NCBI RefSeq assembly: GCF_002242805.1
Contig: NZ_MCGQ01000019.1
Location: forward strand, 1-51,345
Reading direction: 5' to 3'
From: Streptomyces diastatochromogenes
GTDB taxonomy: Bacteria > Actinomycetota > Actinomycetes > Streptomycetales > Streptomycetaceae
DNA length: 51,345 nucleotides
Shown: positions 16,625 to 25,109 of the stretch, piece after piece
Numbering within the stretch: position 1 is the stretch's first letter
How the letters are laid out: the number at the start of each line of letters is the position of its first letter
Notes under the pieces: generated by a model
The model's database searches: none
Told to the model about the DNA's origin: nothing
The model's input: the letters and a program-made list of their open reading frames with translations, nothing else
Made by a program: the position numbers and the translations under genes

Positions 16625-17722
16625 ATGCAGGAACCCGTCTTTCTTATCTGTTTCGACGGCGAGCCTTCGCCGTCAGACCGGGAGCGATTCCATCTCAAGG
16701 GGTCTGTACCCGGTCCTGGGGGGCGCCCACTCTGGATGTCCTATGGCTGGCCTGCCGATCTGGTGCGCCTGCTGTTCGACGCGCTCCTTGGCGAAGGGGT
16801 ACGAAGCGCTGCCTTTCTGCCAGGCATTCCGCCGGAAGAACTTCGCTGGCTTGCTACCGAGTGGCGGGGTGCGCTTGTCACACATCTCGACCTCGCGGAT
16901 CTCCTTGGCGTCGCGAGCGAGAGCCAGTGGCATTGGGCGCATACTGACGAGAATCAGAGAATCGCTGTTCTTCGGCCGCAGCAGGAACGCCCGGAGGTCG
17001 AGCAGAAAACGCCACCGGTTCGCGTCCTGGAGGGCACGGCAACTGCCTATCGAGAGGAGCTCTTCAGCAACGTACCTGCCGTGGCGCGTGTGCGCCTGAG
17101 CGAGGTCAGGCAGGACCTGAGTTCCTGGTTCGGCGACCTCGCCGAACCCGATGTCGGTGGAGCAATAGCTTTGCTGACCCTCTCGGGCGCACGTAAGGAC
17201 TCGGACAGCTTGGTGCTGAGGAATCCTGCGGCTCTGGGCCTGGTATGCGAGTATCCAGAGCATTCGCTTGCTGCCTATCGACGGGACGCGGGCCTCCAAG
17301 TATCGGGGGTTGGCACGACTATGAGGGAGGCGCCGCGTCATGTGGTCGAGCTCCGAGCCTCGTCGGAGGAGTGGGCTCACGAGTTGGATCGGCTCTCCGG
17401 AGCGGACTGCGCCGCTGACTACGTAGCCCTTCTTGAACTTTCCGCGCTGCGCGATCCCGAGATCGTGATCGGTGAAGGTACGGTCCTGGAACAAACAGGG
17501 ATTACCGGGGCACAAACCTTGAGCGTGGCCCGACCCCGCTCGGTTACCGTCAGCATCGACGAGATCATCCCCGTTGCCCTGCCGGCATGGTGCTTGAACG
17601 CCTCCCTGAATGCGCCCAACGGCGAACCGATAAGGCCGACGCCTCTGCGCTTTTCTGAAGGCAGTACTCAGCGGGAGGTGTGGGACACACTCTCAGATCT
17701 TCTCAAGGGGAGTCAGGCATGA
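16625..17722 (+). CDS. Unknown protein, first gene of a four-gene cargo operon
   Basis: A protein of 365 residues; the ATG has GGGAG six bases upstream. No signal peptide or membrane segment. The N-terminal ~110 residues (VFLICFDGEPSPSDRERFHL and on) look like an alpha/beta domain. The middle is mixed, and the C-terminal ~60 residues (SVTVSIDEIIPVALPAWCLN) look beta-rich. I recognise no domain. Its stop overlaps the next start (ATGA), and four genes in a row are packed together, which suggests one multi-component system. Base composition is a little lower in GC than the flanking backbone. It could be the sensor or scaffold part of a defence or conflict system, by analogy only. Confidence 0.75.
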   Translation: MQEPVFLICFDGEPSPSDRERFHLKGSVPGPGGRPLWMSYGWPADLVRLLFDALLGEGVRSAAFLPGIPPEELRWLATEWRGALVTHLDLADLLGVASESQWHWAHTDENQRIAVLRPQQERPEVEQKTPPVRVLEGTATAYREELFSNVPAVARVRLSEVRQDLSSWFGDLAEPDVGGAIALLTLSGARKDSDSLVLRNPAALGLVCEYPEHSLAAYRRDAGLQVSGVGTTMREAPRHVVELRASSEEWAHELDRLSGADCAADYVALLELSALRDPEIVIGEGTVLEQTGITGAQTLSVARPRSVTVSIDEIIPVALPAWCLNASLNAPNGEPIRPTPLRFSEGSTQREVWDTLSDLLKGSQA

Positions 17723-18480
17723 GGGACCAACATTTTATCCCGCGGTCTCTGCGGGACAAGATATGTCGACATGTCATGAGCTACCCGGAGAGTCGCCTGG
17801 CGCAGCTGGCGCAAGAAAGCATGGACGAAGACGGCAAGATGCCGTTGGCCATCAAGTACACCTCGGCCATGTACGCGAGAGGCTACCGCAACGGAACGGG
17901 GCGCCTTCATATCTCAGGGACTCCCGGGTTCACGTGGGGTGATGGAACCTACGTCGCTCCGTTGGCTTTTCCGATCTCCTCGGCCATCTTCGGTCGAGTC
18001 GGCGTGGTGGCTCGCTTCGATCCAGAGAACTGGCGGGTCTATGACGCGACGGACCGGATCTCACAAGACCTGTACATGCAGTGGGTTGGATTTCAGCCTC
18101 GCCGCAATCAGCTATTGCTCACCTGCCACTCACAGTTGGCTAACCAATTTATGCGTAACATGTTCAGGACTGCGTTTCAGATTGACTGCGTATTGTTCCG
18201 CCCCGACCAGCGAAATCGGTGGTATTCCGGTCGGAACGATGTGTGGATGGCCGTATCGGACTGGGACGAAATCCATGAGATCGTAAAAACTGGGGCCAGC
18301 TCGTCCTTTAACCATGAGCGCATCGCAGTTATCGTGGAAGAGGAGTTCAAAGAAGTTCACCACGACCTCAGGCGTAATGCACTGATAGGGCCAATTTCCC
18401 GCCGGGAGTCGGATCGCGATCTCACGAAAAAGATCCGCAGAGCTTACGCCCGGGGCGAATACGTTCACCTGTACGCATAA
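17719..18480 (+). CDS. Unknown protein, possible ADP-ribosyltransferase-like fold
   Basis: A protein of 253 residues, ATG overlapping the preceding stop, with AAGGGGAG upstream. Residues 65-115 read RLHISGTPGFTWGDGTYVAP followed by ISSAIFGRVGVVARFDPENW. A His in a short strand, a GTYVAP turn and a following AIFGRVG helix recall the H-Y-E class of ADP-ribosyltransferase domains. The third catalytic position is not obvious, so this is a low-certainty structural guess. The remainder (CHSQLANQFMRNMFRTAF) is helical. As the central gene of the operon, it would be the natural effector if this is a defence system. Confidence 0.75.
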   Translation: MRDQHFIPRSLRDKICRHVMSYPESRLAQLAQESMDEDGKMPLAIKYTSAMYARGYRNGTGRLHISGTPGFTWGDGTYVAPLAFPISSAIFGRVGVVARFDPENWRVYDATDRISQDLYMQWVGFQPRRNQLLLTCHSQLANQFMRNMFRTAFQIDCVLFRPDQRNRWYSGRNDVWMAVSDWDEIHEIVKTGASSSFNHERIAVIVEEEFKEVHHDLRRNALIGPISRRESDRDLTKKIRRAYARGEYVHLYA

Positions 18481-18491
18481 GGGGACTTCCC

Positions 18492-19163
18492 ATGAAGGCT
18501 TTCCTGGGCCTAAGTGCTGACTTTATTGATGGAATGGCGAATCCTGTGCATGGGGAGAGCGTTAATGAGGCGCACTCCGTGCGGTTCGCTGATCTCCTTG
18601 GGCGCGACGAGAGGCTGCCCGGTAATCTCAGTGCTGCCGATCTAGCCGAAGCGGACACAGATCTCTTGTCCATGCAGTCCTGGGTTTGGTACCTCAAGTG
18701 GCTGGCAAAGCAGGGGGAGTTGCCTCGGGATGAATTTCTTGACGCTCTCTATGAGGATTCTGGTGATTCTCTAATTCGCCTCATACTGTTCGAATCGGTG
18801 ATGACTAATCCCGTGATAGTGCGCCGCTACAGCGAGTTTCGTGGACAATGGACAGTGCCCCTGGAGGAACTCCCGCCCTGCTGGCCCCAGCACCTCGTCC
18901 TTCATCTGGTTTCGGCGGAGCCGACGAGGGCTCGCGACATCGATGCCGGGACGGCCGAACAACTGCCAGAAGTTGTGGAGTTGGCATTCTCCCTACTCCA
19001 AGTGGGCAACACAGCCGCTCTGGCCATTCTGCGTGGACTTCTGGCGTATCAGTGGCCGCTGCGAGGTGAATTCATCCAGCTTTTCGACACGGCACTTGTG
19101 CAGTCCTCTGGCATGGAAACCTCCGAGTTGGAACAATGGAGGCGTCGGCTGGGACTCCTGTGA
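18492..19163 (+). CDS. Unknown protein, third gene of the cargo operon
   Basis: A protein of 223 residues, ATG eleven bases after the previous stop with GGGGAC upstream. The N-terminus (KAFLGLSADFIDGMANPVHG) is followed by a mostly helical protein with several Trp residues (MQSWVWYLKWLAK). No motif or membrane segment recognised. It ends with a GTGA overlap into a small fourth frame. Helical repeat-like proteins of this kind often act as partner or adaptor subunits, but nothing in the sequence proves it. Confidence 0.72.
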   Translation: MKAFLGLSADFIDGMANPVHGESVNEAHSVRFADLLGRDERLPGNLSAADLAEADTDLLSMQSWVWYLKWLAKQGELPRDEFLDALYEDSGDSLIRLILFESVMTNPVIVRRYSEFRGQWTVPLEELPPCWPQHLVLHLVSAEPTRARDIDAGTAEQLPEVVELAFSLLQVGNTAALAILRGLLAYQWPLRGEFIQLFDTALVQSSGMETSELEQWRRRLGLL

Positions 19164-19360
19164 ACGACGCCTGCGAGGCGGAGTCCGCCATTGGTGAGGT
19201 TGCGCCAGGTGGCCATCGCTCGCGCACCAACCTGGCAAGCTGGCTCGACGAGCACCCCGACTTCACCTCCCACGTCCAACGCAACCCTGGAGAGGACGTG
19301 TGGGAATCAGCGGCACCCCAGAGCACGCCAGGTAGCGCCGAAGTTACTACGACCTCCTGA
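19160..19360 (+). CDS. Small protein coupled to the cargo operon
   Basis: A protein of 66 residues starting at a GTG that overlaps the stop of the previous gene (GTGA). The sequence is acidic and rich in Ser/Pro towards the end (NLASWLDEHPDFTSHVQRNP is the most structured part). Third positions are mostly G or C, as expected for coding DNA here. No family recognised. The overlap is the main evidence that it is real. Confidence 0.45.
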   Translation: MNDACEAESAIGEVAPGGHRSRTNLASWLDEHPDFTSHVQRNPGEDVWESAAPQSTPGSAEVTTTS

Positions 19361-19543
19361 GCGCAGCCTCCTCCCGCGGTGACCTCTGCACTTCGCTTCT
19401 ACAGAGGACCAGTCGCACAGCACCTTGAGCGCCGTGGCCAACCGGAGCACTCAATGGCCAACTGAGGCGCTCAGCCACAACCAAACGTCACACATGGACG
19501 GGTGGAGTGGCCGAGGAAATCGAACACATGCTTGAATCTGGCC

Positions 19544-19750
19544 ATGAGTCCGATTCCCGACGACCTCGCTCGCGCACAAGAGGAGTGGCACACCACCTAC
19601 CGGCAGCTCGCAGCACGGCCGCGCACCGCGGTCCGGAGGCGACTGATCCACCTGTCGTCGGAGGTGCTGTTCCACCTGTTCTGGCAGGGCCGGCGGTCGG
19701 CGGGCTGGGCGGCGCTGCACGGTGCACGCCATGTCCGAGCTACCCCCTGA
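19544..19750 (+). CDS. Small hypothetical protein upstream of DUF6233 gene
   Basis: A protein of 68 residues from the ATG at 19544 (SPIPDDLARAQEEWHTTYRQ). It is basic, helical and has no recognised motif. It overlaps the start of the DUF6233 gene by 20 bases on the same strand, so the two are probably co-expressed. Confidence 0.5.
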   Translation: MSPIPDDLARAQEEWHTTYRQLAARPRTAVRRRLIHLSSEVLFHLFWQGRRSAGWAALHGARHVRATP

Positions 19751-20186
19751 CCCGCCGCTGCCCTCTGACCCACCCCGGCTCCGGGAAATCCTGGCGTATT
19801 TGGACGAGCAGCTCGCCAAGACCGAGACCATCGCCATCTACCTGCGCCTCCAGCGAGACAAGGTCAAGATGGCTCTGGCCCGCGCCGAAGGTTCGGCCCA
19901 GCAGGAGCGACCAAGGCAGCCGGAGCGACCGATGCGCAAAGTGAAGGGCGGCGGCCCACTGCCAGGCTTCGCCCAGTCACCTATGAAGACCGGCTACGTC
20001 GTCCAGCAGAAGCGGACCCCGCACGGACCTGAACCCGCCTTCATCCACCTCGCCGACTGCACGATGATCGAGGGCACGCCGCACCGGATCAGGCCAGATG
20101 AGGCGCGGGCTGCGCTCACCGACCCGAAGATTGAGCCGTGCCGGTTCTGCCGTCCCGACACCGAGCTGGGCACGGACCTGGCGTGA
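19731..20186 (+). CDS. DUF6233-type protein
   Basis: A protein of 151 residues. The N-terminus SELPPDPPLPSDPPRLREIL is followed by a helix (YLRLQRDKVKMALARAEG). The C-terminal module (FIHLADCTMIEGTPHRIRPD, then EPCRFCRPDTELG) matches the Streptomyces DUF6233 family, with a conserved C-x(n)-CRFC pattern that may bind metal. Function is unknown; members are numerous in Streptomyces chromosome arms and elements, often in small clusters with short helical proteins. Confidence 0.75.
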   Translation: MSELPPDPPLPSDPPRLREILAYLDEQLAKTETIAIYLRLQRDKVKMALARAEGSAQQERPRQPERPMRKVKGGGPLPGFAQSPMKTGYVVQQKRTPHGPEPAFIHLADCTMIEGTPHRIRPDEARAALTDPKIEPCRFCRPDTELGTDLA

Positions 20187-20241
20187 GCATCCAGGGTCGG
20201 CGAGCTGCCCGCCCAGGTTGGCCGGACGCACACTCGGTCAC

Positions 20242-20640
20242 ATGGACGAGATGCCACAGCGCATCGACCCTTCAACGGACCGGGCCGCCGCCGCGCTGCT
20301 GCTGGGATGTGCCCCCAACCAGGTCGGCTACTGCGCACGCTGCCAGGGGCTGACGCGCCGCTACGGATCCGATGCCCAGGTCGTGTGCCGGGCCTGCCGA
20401 GCGGCTGAGGCCGCCGAGGATTCCTCCGGCTTATCGGCGGCTGTCACCCGGCGGCAGGCACAGCTCCCTGTCCGAACGCGGCGACGTCCCCGGGCACCAT
20501 GTCCTCGCGGAGGCGTACGAATCGCGCGGGATGTCTCCAGACGCCTCGGTCCTGGGCGGTGTCCACGTCGATCTCGGCGACCAGCTCCGGCTCGACGAGG
20601 ACGACGTCGAGCGGGGTTCGGGACCCCCATGTCGTCGTGA
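20242..20640 (+). CDS. Short zinc-ribbon protein, 3' end uncertain
   Basis: From the ATG at 20242 the frame encodes a zinc ribbon (YCARCQGLTRRYGSDAQVVC, then RAC) in about 60 convincing residues. It then runs on without a natural end across the convergent ligase gene, where the translation becomes a mere shadow. Either the gene has lost its proper 3' end to a rearrangement, or its true stop was removed by mutation. The listed end is the first in-frame stop. Confidence 0.35.
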   Translation: MDEMPQRIDPSTDRAAAALLLGCAPNQVGYCARCQGLTRRYGSDAQVVCRACRAAEAAEDSSGLSAAVTRRQAQLPVRTRRRPRAPCPRGGVRIARDVSRRLGPGRCPRRSRRPAPARRGRRRAGFGTPMSS

Positions 20641-21460
20641 ACCGTACGCCCTCCCAGGGGTGTCCCGGCGCGGCCGGGGTGAGCTGGTCCGCGATATGCC
20701 GGACGTGGTTGGGGTGCAACTGTGCGCTGCGCGCGACGGGCCGCAAGACCCCCTGCTGGTCGTACCGGCCCAGCAGGAGGCTCTGGGGGCGGCGCAGGGC
20801 GCCGGTGATCGCGCCGACGACGCCCTCGGTTGTGCTCCTGCGGCGGATCTTGATGAGCGCCCGGGCGCCAGGCAGGTACCGCTGCTGGCTTCCCCGGATG
20901 ATCAGCCCCTCAATACCGGGCACCTCGGTCCAGGTGGTGAACCACTCCTTGGCGAGGGCTGCGTCGGTCGTCTCGGGGCACAGACTCCACGGGTCGGTCA
21001 GGTGGCGTTCCGCGAACAGCGCCTCCAGGCGGGCACGGCGATCACCGTACGGCGCCCGCAACAGCTCCTGCCCGTCGACCTGGAGGGCGTCGAACACGAC
21101 AAAGTGGGCCGGCAGCTCCTCGGCGAGCCGGGCGGCGGTCCGCCCCCGGGAAGCCGCACGCCGCTGCAGGGCCTCGAAGGACAGTTGCTTGCCCGCCCAG
21201 ATGACCAGTTCGCCGTCGAGGACCAGGCCGGCGGGCAGGCGAGCGGCGTCGCGGACCAGGTCGGGGAAGCGAGCTTGGATCAGGGCGCCGCGGCGGGACT
21301 GAAGCAGCACGGGTCCGGGGGCCGGCCAGGGAGTGAACAGGATGGCCCGGTACCCGTCCCACTTCGGCTGGAAGATCAGTTCGCCGGGGAGCGCGCTGGC
21401 AGGGGGCAGGCTGTCTCGGGCCTGCGCCAGCATGGGTTCCACGGGCGGTCGCAGCACCAT
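20444..21460 (-). CDS. ATP-dependent DNA ligase (LigC-like)
   Basis: A protein of 338 residues. The nucleotidyltransferase motif I PKWDGYRAI contains the Lys that is adenylylated. Motif III-like FVVFDALQVDGQELL, motif IV IEGLIIRG and motif V ARALIKIRRR follow in order, then an OB-fold C-terminus. Size and order match the small ATP-dependent ligases of actinobacteria used in DNA repair, which seal nicks with ATP. It is convergent with the zinc-ribbon frame. No Ku, polymerase or nuclease partner gene is next to it. Confidence 0.88.
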   Translation of the reverse strand: MVLRPPVEPMLAQARDSLPPASALPGELIFQPKWDGYRAILFTPWPAPGPVLLQSRRGALIQARFPDLVRDAARLPAGLVLDGELVIWAGKQLSFEALQRRAASRGRTAARLAEELPAHFVVFDALQVDGQELLRAPYGDRRARLEALFAERHLTDPWSLCPETTDAALAKEWFTTWTEVPGIEGLIIRGSQQRYLPGARALIKIRRRSTTEGVVGAITGALRRPQSLLLGRYDQQGVLRPVARSAQLHPNHVRHIADQLTPAAPGHPWEGVRFTTTWGSRTPLDVVLVEPELVAEIDVDTAQDRGVWRHPARFVRLREDMVPGDVAAFGQGAVPAAG

Positions 21461-21654
21461 AAGTCCGGTCTACGGACCCGCTGGCGGCTCCGCTACCCGA
21501 ACGGCACTCGGCTAGGTGGTCTCGCGGCCCCAAACGCGCCCAGAGCAGCGCCAAGGCGGCGTGGGGCGGAGGAGCCAGGGCCGAGGCAGCGGTGCGCGAT
21601 CACCGGTGCAGCGCCATGATGGAGCACCGCCGGAGACCATCCTGAGGAAGGGGA

Positions 21655-22053
21655 ATGAGCTGGAAGCGCATACAGACTGATCTGGTGCACGACAGACCGT
21701 TCATCTCCTTGTACCGCGACCAAGTGATCCGGCCCGACGGCCGCCCTGGGACCTACGAGCACACCACTGTCGGCGACGACGTGCGGGTCGTAGCCGTCGA
21801 CCAGTCCCAGCGAGTCGCTCTGGTCGAAGATGACTTCTACCTCCAGCAGTGCCGGGTGCTGCATCTGCCCGGCGGGGGAACCGGCGGCCAAGCGCCCGGC
21901 GAGGCCGCTCTGCGGGAACTGGAGGAGGAAACTGGCGTCGTCGCGACCAAGGTGCGAGCCCTGGGCGTGATTGATCCGCTGCCCGCGACCACCCCTGCGC
22001 GTACGCACTTCTTTCTGGCCACCGTGCAGCGTGGCGGCTCTGCTGCTCGCTGA
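21655..22053 (+). CDS. NUDIX hydrolase, C-terminally shortened
   Basis: A protein of 132 residues with AAGGGG before the ATG. The N-terminal beta domain (WKRIQTDLVHDRPFISLYRD) is followed by the Nudix box GGGTGGQAPGEAALRELEEETG, with the REL.EE.G catalytic core intact. Family members of the ADP-ribose/GDP-mannose pyrophosphatase type are about 170-190 residues. This one stops soon after ARTHFFLATVQRG, so the C-terminal strand and helix are missing. The following DNA is decayed, which suggests truncation by rearrangement. The core could still be active. Confidence 0.7.
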   Translation: MSWKRIQTDLVHDRPFISLYRDQVIRPDGRPGTYEHTTVGDDVRVVAVDQSQRVALVEDDFYLQQCRVLHLPGGGTGGQAPGEAALRELEEETGVVATKVRALGVIDPLPATTPARTHFFLATVQRGGSAAR

Positions 22054-22179
22054 ACGGGCGCTCCGCGCTACGCCACAGCTGTGACGTGACTTCCAGTGAA
22101 TTCCGCGAGCGCCGTCTGCAGTTTCTTGATCCCTTCGGTCGCCACTGTGACCGCTGACCTGGGCCTGGTCGAAGTTCGG

Positions 22180-22690
22180 TCACGAGCGCGCCGTCTTGGA
22201 GTCGACCCAGAGTCGGCACTGCTCGCTCTGCGCGTCCGTCGCCTCGGGATCCAGCCCAAACCGCCTGTTGCAGTACACGATCAAGGGCGGACGCAGGGCG
22301 ACGAGCGGGGACATGGCGGCCAAGGCATCCGCCCCCGCTCGTTGCAGAGGTCGGCGTGGATCGATGTCAGAGGACAGACCCATCAGCGCTTCGTGCACGG
22401 ACTCGCTGTCGAACACGGCCTCGCCAATCAGCAAATCGGGGTCCTGTTTCGGCGAGGCCGCGAACGACATACCGGTCGCGATCACCATCTGGGCGCGCCT
22501 CGCCAGATCACGCTCTTAACGGGCGCTCGTGGGCTTCAGCCAGTCGAGCACGACGCCCGTGCCGGCCGGTCCCATTCGGCAGGCTTCTCGTCCACCGGAG
22601 GCGGCGGGTACAGCAACGCCTTCGCGGCTGCCAGGTCCGGGACGACGCCCACGGTCACCCACTGGTTCCGTTCTATTCCTCGGTCACCCT
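22180..22690 (-). pseudogene. Fragments of decayed gene(s)
   Basis: Two minus-strand pieces keep coding character. One, about 22180-22488, reads LLIGEAVFDSESVHEALMGL and on to CRLWVDSKTARS. The other, around 22510-22690, gives QWVTVGVVPDLAAAKALLYP and, after a one-base shift, a C-terminal VVLDWLKPTSAR. Neither has a plausible start with a ribosome site, and the frames do not join. I read this as the remains of one or two genes. The surrounding 22.05-22.98 kb contains nothing else I can support. Confidence 0.35.
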
Positions 22691-22980
22691 GGGCGCGTCG
22701 GGCTCGACGTGCGTCCCACGGTTCGGGCCCGAGGTGAGCGGCACCGCTCGCAGCTTCCCCTTCCGCAGCTCTGCTGGAGCTGGCGTTCTCCGACGCTCAC
22801 GGTGTGCGCCATCTGGCGCGAGCCGATGTCCGTGGCAGCTGCCGCGGTAACGACAACGCCGGGCCGTGAGAGGCTGATCGGCCAGAACAGTCGCATATCC
22901 GGCCATCAACCCAGATGGCGACTGGAGTTCACGTGGCCTCCGATATCTTCTCGGCCAGGGTCTGTACGTGAGGAGGCTTC

Positions 22981-23460
22981 GTGGCTGAGCAGGTCAGGCG
23001 ACTGGTAGTGCCGGTGCGTGTGGAGTTCTACGGATGGGCACTTCAAGACTGGGATGACGATTACGTACCCGACACTTTCCCAGATGGATTTGAAGCCGGT
23101 GAGTTTCTCATGCCCCATCCAGGACGCTTGGATTTCACGAGCGCCGGCCACACTCACAGGGCGGATGTCACTGTCGAGGAGTGGGATGCAGAACCCCCTA
23201 CCCCAAGTTCCCCGGCCGCGTCCGGTGATTGGGATGAGGTTGCCGAGGCGACAATCCGATGCGTATCCGGAAAGCTGCGCGCTTGGAGCATGGGTGGCCC
23301 GATGACCGATGACATGGAAATTGAGTTGTCGAGGAGGCCTGCCACCTGGGCGGTAAGGGCAATGTGCGCGGGACGCAAGGAAGTAGCGGAACTTGCGCAG
23401 CATAGCGTTCCGCACGACGTCGAATGCTACGTCATCCAATTCTGGCCAGCGGCGTCGTAA
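22981..23460 (+). CDS. Hypothetical beta-rich protein, possible ComJ-like inhibitor
   Basis: A protein of 159 residues from a GTG with GAGGAGG upstream. It is predicted beta-rich and acidic: VPVRVEFYGWALQDWDDDY near the start, VTVEEWDAEPP in the middle and ECYVIQFWPA at the end, without membrane segments. The alternating strands and final FWP recall small beta-sandwich proteins such as ComJ/Nin, inhibitor of the NucA nuclease. That idea is prompted by the NucA/NucB-like gene converging on it and is weak on sequence alone. Third-position GC is lower than in neighbouring genes. Confidence 0.65.
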   Translation: MAEQVRRLVVPVRVEFYGWALQDWDDDYVPDTFPDGFEAGEFLMPHPGRLDFTSAGHTHRADVTVEEWDAEPPTPSSPAASGDWDEVAEATIRCVSGKLRAWSMGGPMTDDMEIELSRRPATWAVRAMCAGRKEVAELAQHSVPHDVECYVIQFWPAAS

Positions 23461-23481
23461 CACCCCTAGACAGATTCGTGC

Positions 23482-23514
23482 GGGCCAGCCCTGTTGTGTT
23501 CGTGGGACTGGCCC
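23482..23514. terminator. Possible bidirectional terminator
   Basis: Arms GGGCCAG and CTGGCCC, strengthened by inner CCC/GGG pairs, lie between two convergent stop codons (23460 and 23531). No long T-run follows on either strand, so this is only a plausible terminator. Confidence 0.4.
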
Positions 23515-23530
23515 ACACTGTTCGGATCCC

Positions 23531-23797
23531 CTACGAGGTGATCTTGACCATGAACCCGTCGTCAGGGCCGTCGATGATGCGGTTCAACTTGTAGTACTGA
23601 GCGAGCAGGTTGCCAGCAGCTCCATTGCTGTCCTTCGAGACCGGCATGACGCTGAAGTTGAGCGGATCCTGGCGTGGGTTGTACCTGGATCCGGCGGCGC
23701 CCTCGTAGGTGGACGCGAAGGGGAACTCGTCGCATTCCCGGAAGTATCCGGTCAGCAGCCCTCGGCTGCGGCGGGCGAAGGCGGTGGTACGGCTCAT
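23531..23797 (-). CDS. Short NucA/NucB-type nuclease domain protein
   Basis: A protein of 88 residues whose ATG overlaps the stop of the ATP-grasp gene (ATGA). RECDEFPFASTYEGAAG is the catalytic signature of NucA/NucB DNases (CDE-PFAST), and the C-terminal NGAAGNLLAQYYKLNRIIDG, then DGFMVKI, matches the end of that domain. Typical NucA/NucB domains are about 110 residues and begin upstream of the signature; here only about 20 basic residues precede it. It may be a minimal or truncated nuclease. No signal peptide is visible, which is unusual for a family of secreted enzymes. Confidence 0.65.
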   Translation of the reverse strand: MSRTTAFARRSRGLLTGYFRECDEFPFASTYEGAAGSRYNPRQDPLNFSVMPVSKDSNGAAGNLLAQYYKLNRIIDGPDDGFMVKITS

Positions 23798-25062
23798 GCA
23801 GCCCGACCGCCTACCACCGTGGCGCCGGCCGTGTGCGGTGCGACATCGATGTGGAGGCGACGGAGGGCCTGCTCGGCGCGGGCCTGTGCGAGGTCGGCGG
23901 TGGGCGCGGTGGTGATCAGGTAGCCGATGCGGGCGGTGAACATGTCGCCGCCGTCGGCCGGGAGGAGGAGCTGGTCGCCGACCTGGTGCTGATAGTGGAC
24001 GCGGTCCAGCCACGGCGGGCGCGGCCCGTTGAAGTGCAGGCGCCGCAGGGTGCCGGAGGTTTCCGGGTAGAGCAGCTGGATCGCGGCGGCCGAGGAGCGG
24101 GTGGGGGTGAGGTCGGGGGTGAGGTCGCAGGCGATGTCGGCTGCGGCGCGCGGCAGGTCGATGCCGGTGGCGAGGAGGACCAGGTGGCCGATCATGTCGC
24201 CGGCGATCCGGCCGTTGACCTCGACCAGCCGAGGGCGGCCGTCGACCAGGCGCATCTCGACATGAGCGACGCCGTCTGTGATCCCGAGGGCGCGGATCGC
24301 GGCCCGTGCAGCCGGGGCGACCATGTCGAGCAGCGGGTCGGCGGCATCGACCGAGTGGGCCAGTTCCTCGAAGTACGGCGGGGCGCTGACGGTCTTGCGG
24401 GTGATCGCGACCACGGTGGTCTCGCCGCGGTAGGTGACGCACTCGGCCGAAACCTCGGGTCCGTCGAGATACTCCTCGACCAGCACGCTGGTGTTCTCCC
24501 GCCCCAGACCGGCGGCTTTGTCGGCGAACTCGAAGGCTGCGGTGAGCTGTTCAGGGCTGTCGGCGCGGATGACTCCGATGCTGGCCGCGTGCGCGGCAGG
24601 TTTCAGCACGACGGGGTAGCCGATCCGTTCGGCCGCGCCTTGAGCCTCCCGGAGGGTGCGGACGCTCGCCGAGGCGGCCGAGGGGACTCCATGCCGGGCG
24701 AACAGGCTGCGCGAGGTGGCCTTGTTGCGGCATGCCTGCATGGCCTCCGGGGCGGTGGTGGGCAGGCCGAGCTGGCGCGCGAGTCGGGCGACGGGCACGA
24801 GGTACCACTCGGTCCACGTGAACACGCCTGCCACGTCGTACCGTTCAGCCAGGGTACGGCCGGCGGCGGACAGCGCCGCCTGATCGGTCGGGTCGGGCAC
24901 GACCACGCAGTCCCGGATGTACGGCACCTCCCACGACGGCTCCTCGCCGGTGATCAGGACGACGTCGTAGCCGGCAGCCACGGACTGAAGGCAGTAGCCG
25001 CGATACCCCTCGGCTTCCATGTCGGCGGCAGCGACGACCAGGACGACAGGACGGTCGGACAA
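23794..25062 (-). CDS. ATP-grasp ligase
   Basis: A protein of 422 residues. I chose the TTG at 25060-25062 because GAGGAG precedes it by seven bases. The N-terminal preATP-grasp domain (RPVVLVVAAADMEAEGY) is followed by the ATP-grasp core. Its parts are IGYPVVLKPAAHAASIGV with the ATP-binding Lys, SVLVEEYLDGPEVSAECV, and GVAHVEMRLVDGRPRLVEVN, which holds the metal-binding Glu and Asn. The layout is that of carboxylate-amine ligases that make peptide or amide bonds. Next to an MFS exporter it suggests making and exporting a small amide product. It is coupled to the nuclease-like gene downstream. Confidence 0.85.
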   Translation of the reverse strand: MSDRPVVLVVAAADMEAEGYRGYCLQSVAAGYDVVLITGEEPSWEVPYIRDCVVVPDPTDQAALSAAGRTLAERYDVAGVFTWTEWYLVPVARLARQLGLPTTAPEAMQACRNKATSRSLFARHGVPSAASASVRTLREAQGAAERIGYPVVLKPAAHAASIGVIRADSPEQLTAAFEFADKAAGLGRENTSVLVEEYLDGPEVSAECVTYRGETTVVAITRKTVSAPPYFEELAHSVDAADPLLDMVAPAARAAIRALGITDGVAHVEMRLVDGRPRLVEVNGRIAGDMIGHLVLLATGIDLPRAAADIACDLTPDLTPTRSSAAAIQLLYPETSGTLRRLHFNGPRPPWLDRVHYQHQVGDQLLLPADGGDMFTARIGYLITTAPTADLAQARAEQALRRLHIDVAPHTAGATVVGGRAA

Positions 25063-25109
25063 GAACGAACTCCTCAAAGATCAAATATGGGATAGGTGGC
25101 CGAGGGGCT

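Noticed and set aside
20372..21619. Plus-strand open frame of about 415 codons across the ligase
   Set aside because: It is the antisense image of a ligase with clear motifs. Third-position GC and domain evidence favour the minus strand.
23674..25095. Plus-strand open frame of about 470 codons
   Set aside because: It is antisense to the ATP-grasp gene and shows only low-complexity Gly/Val/Asp sequence.
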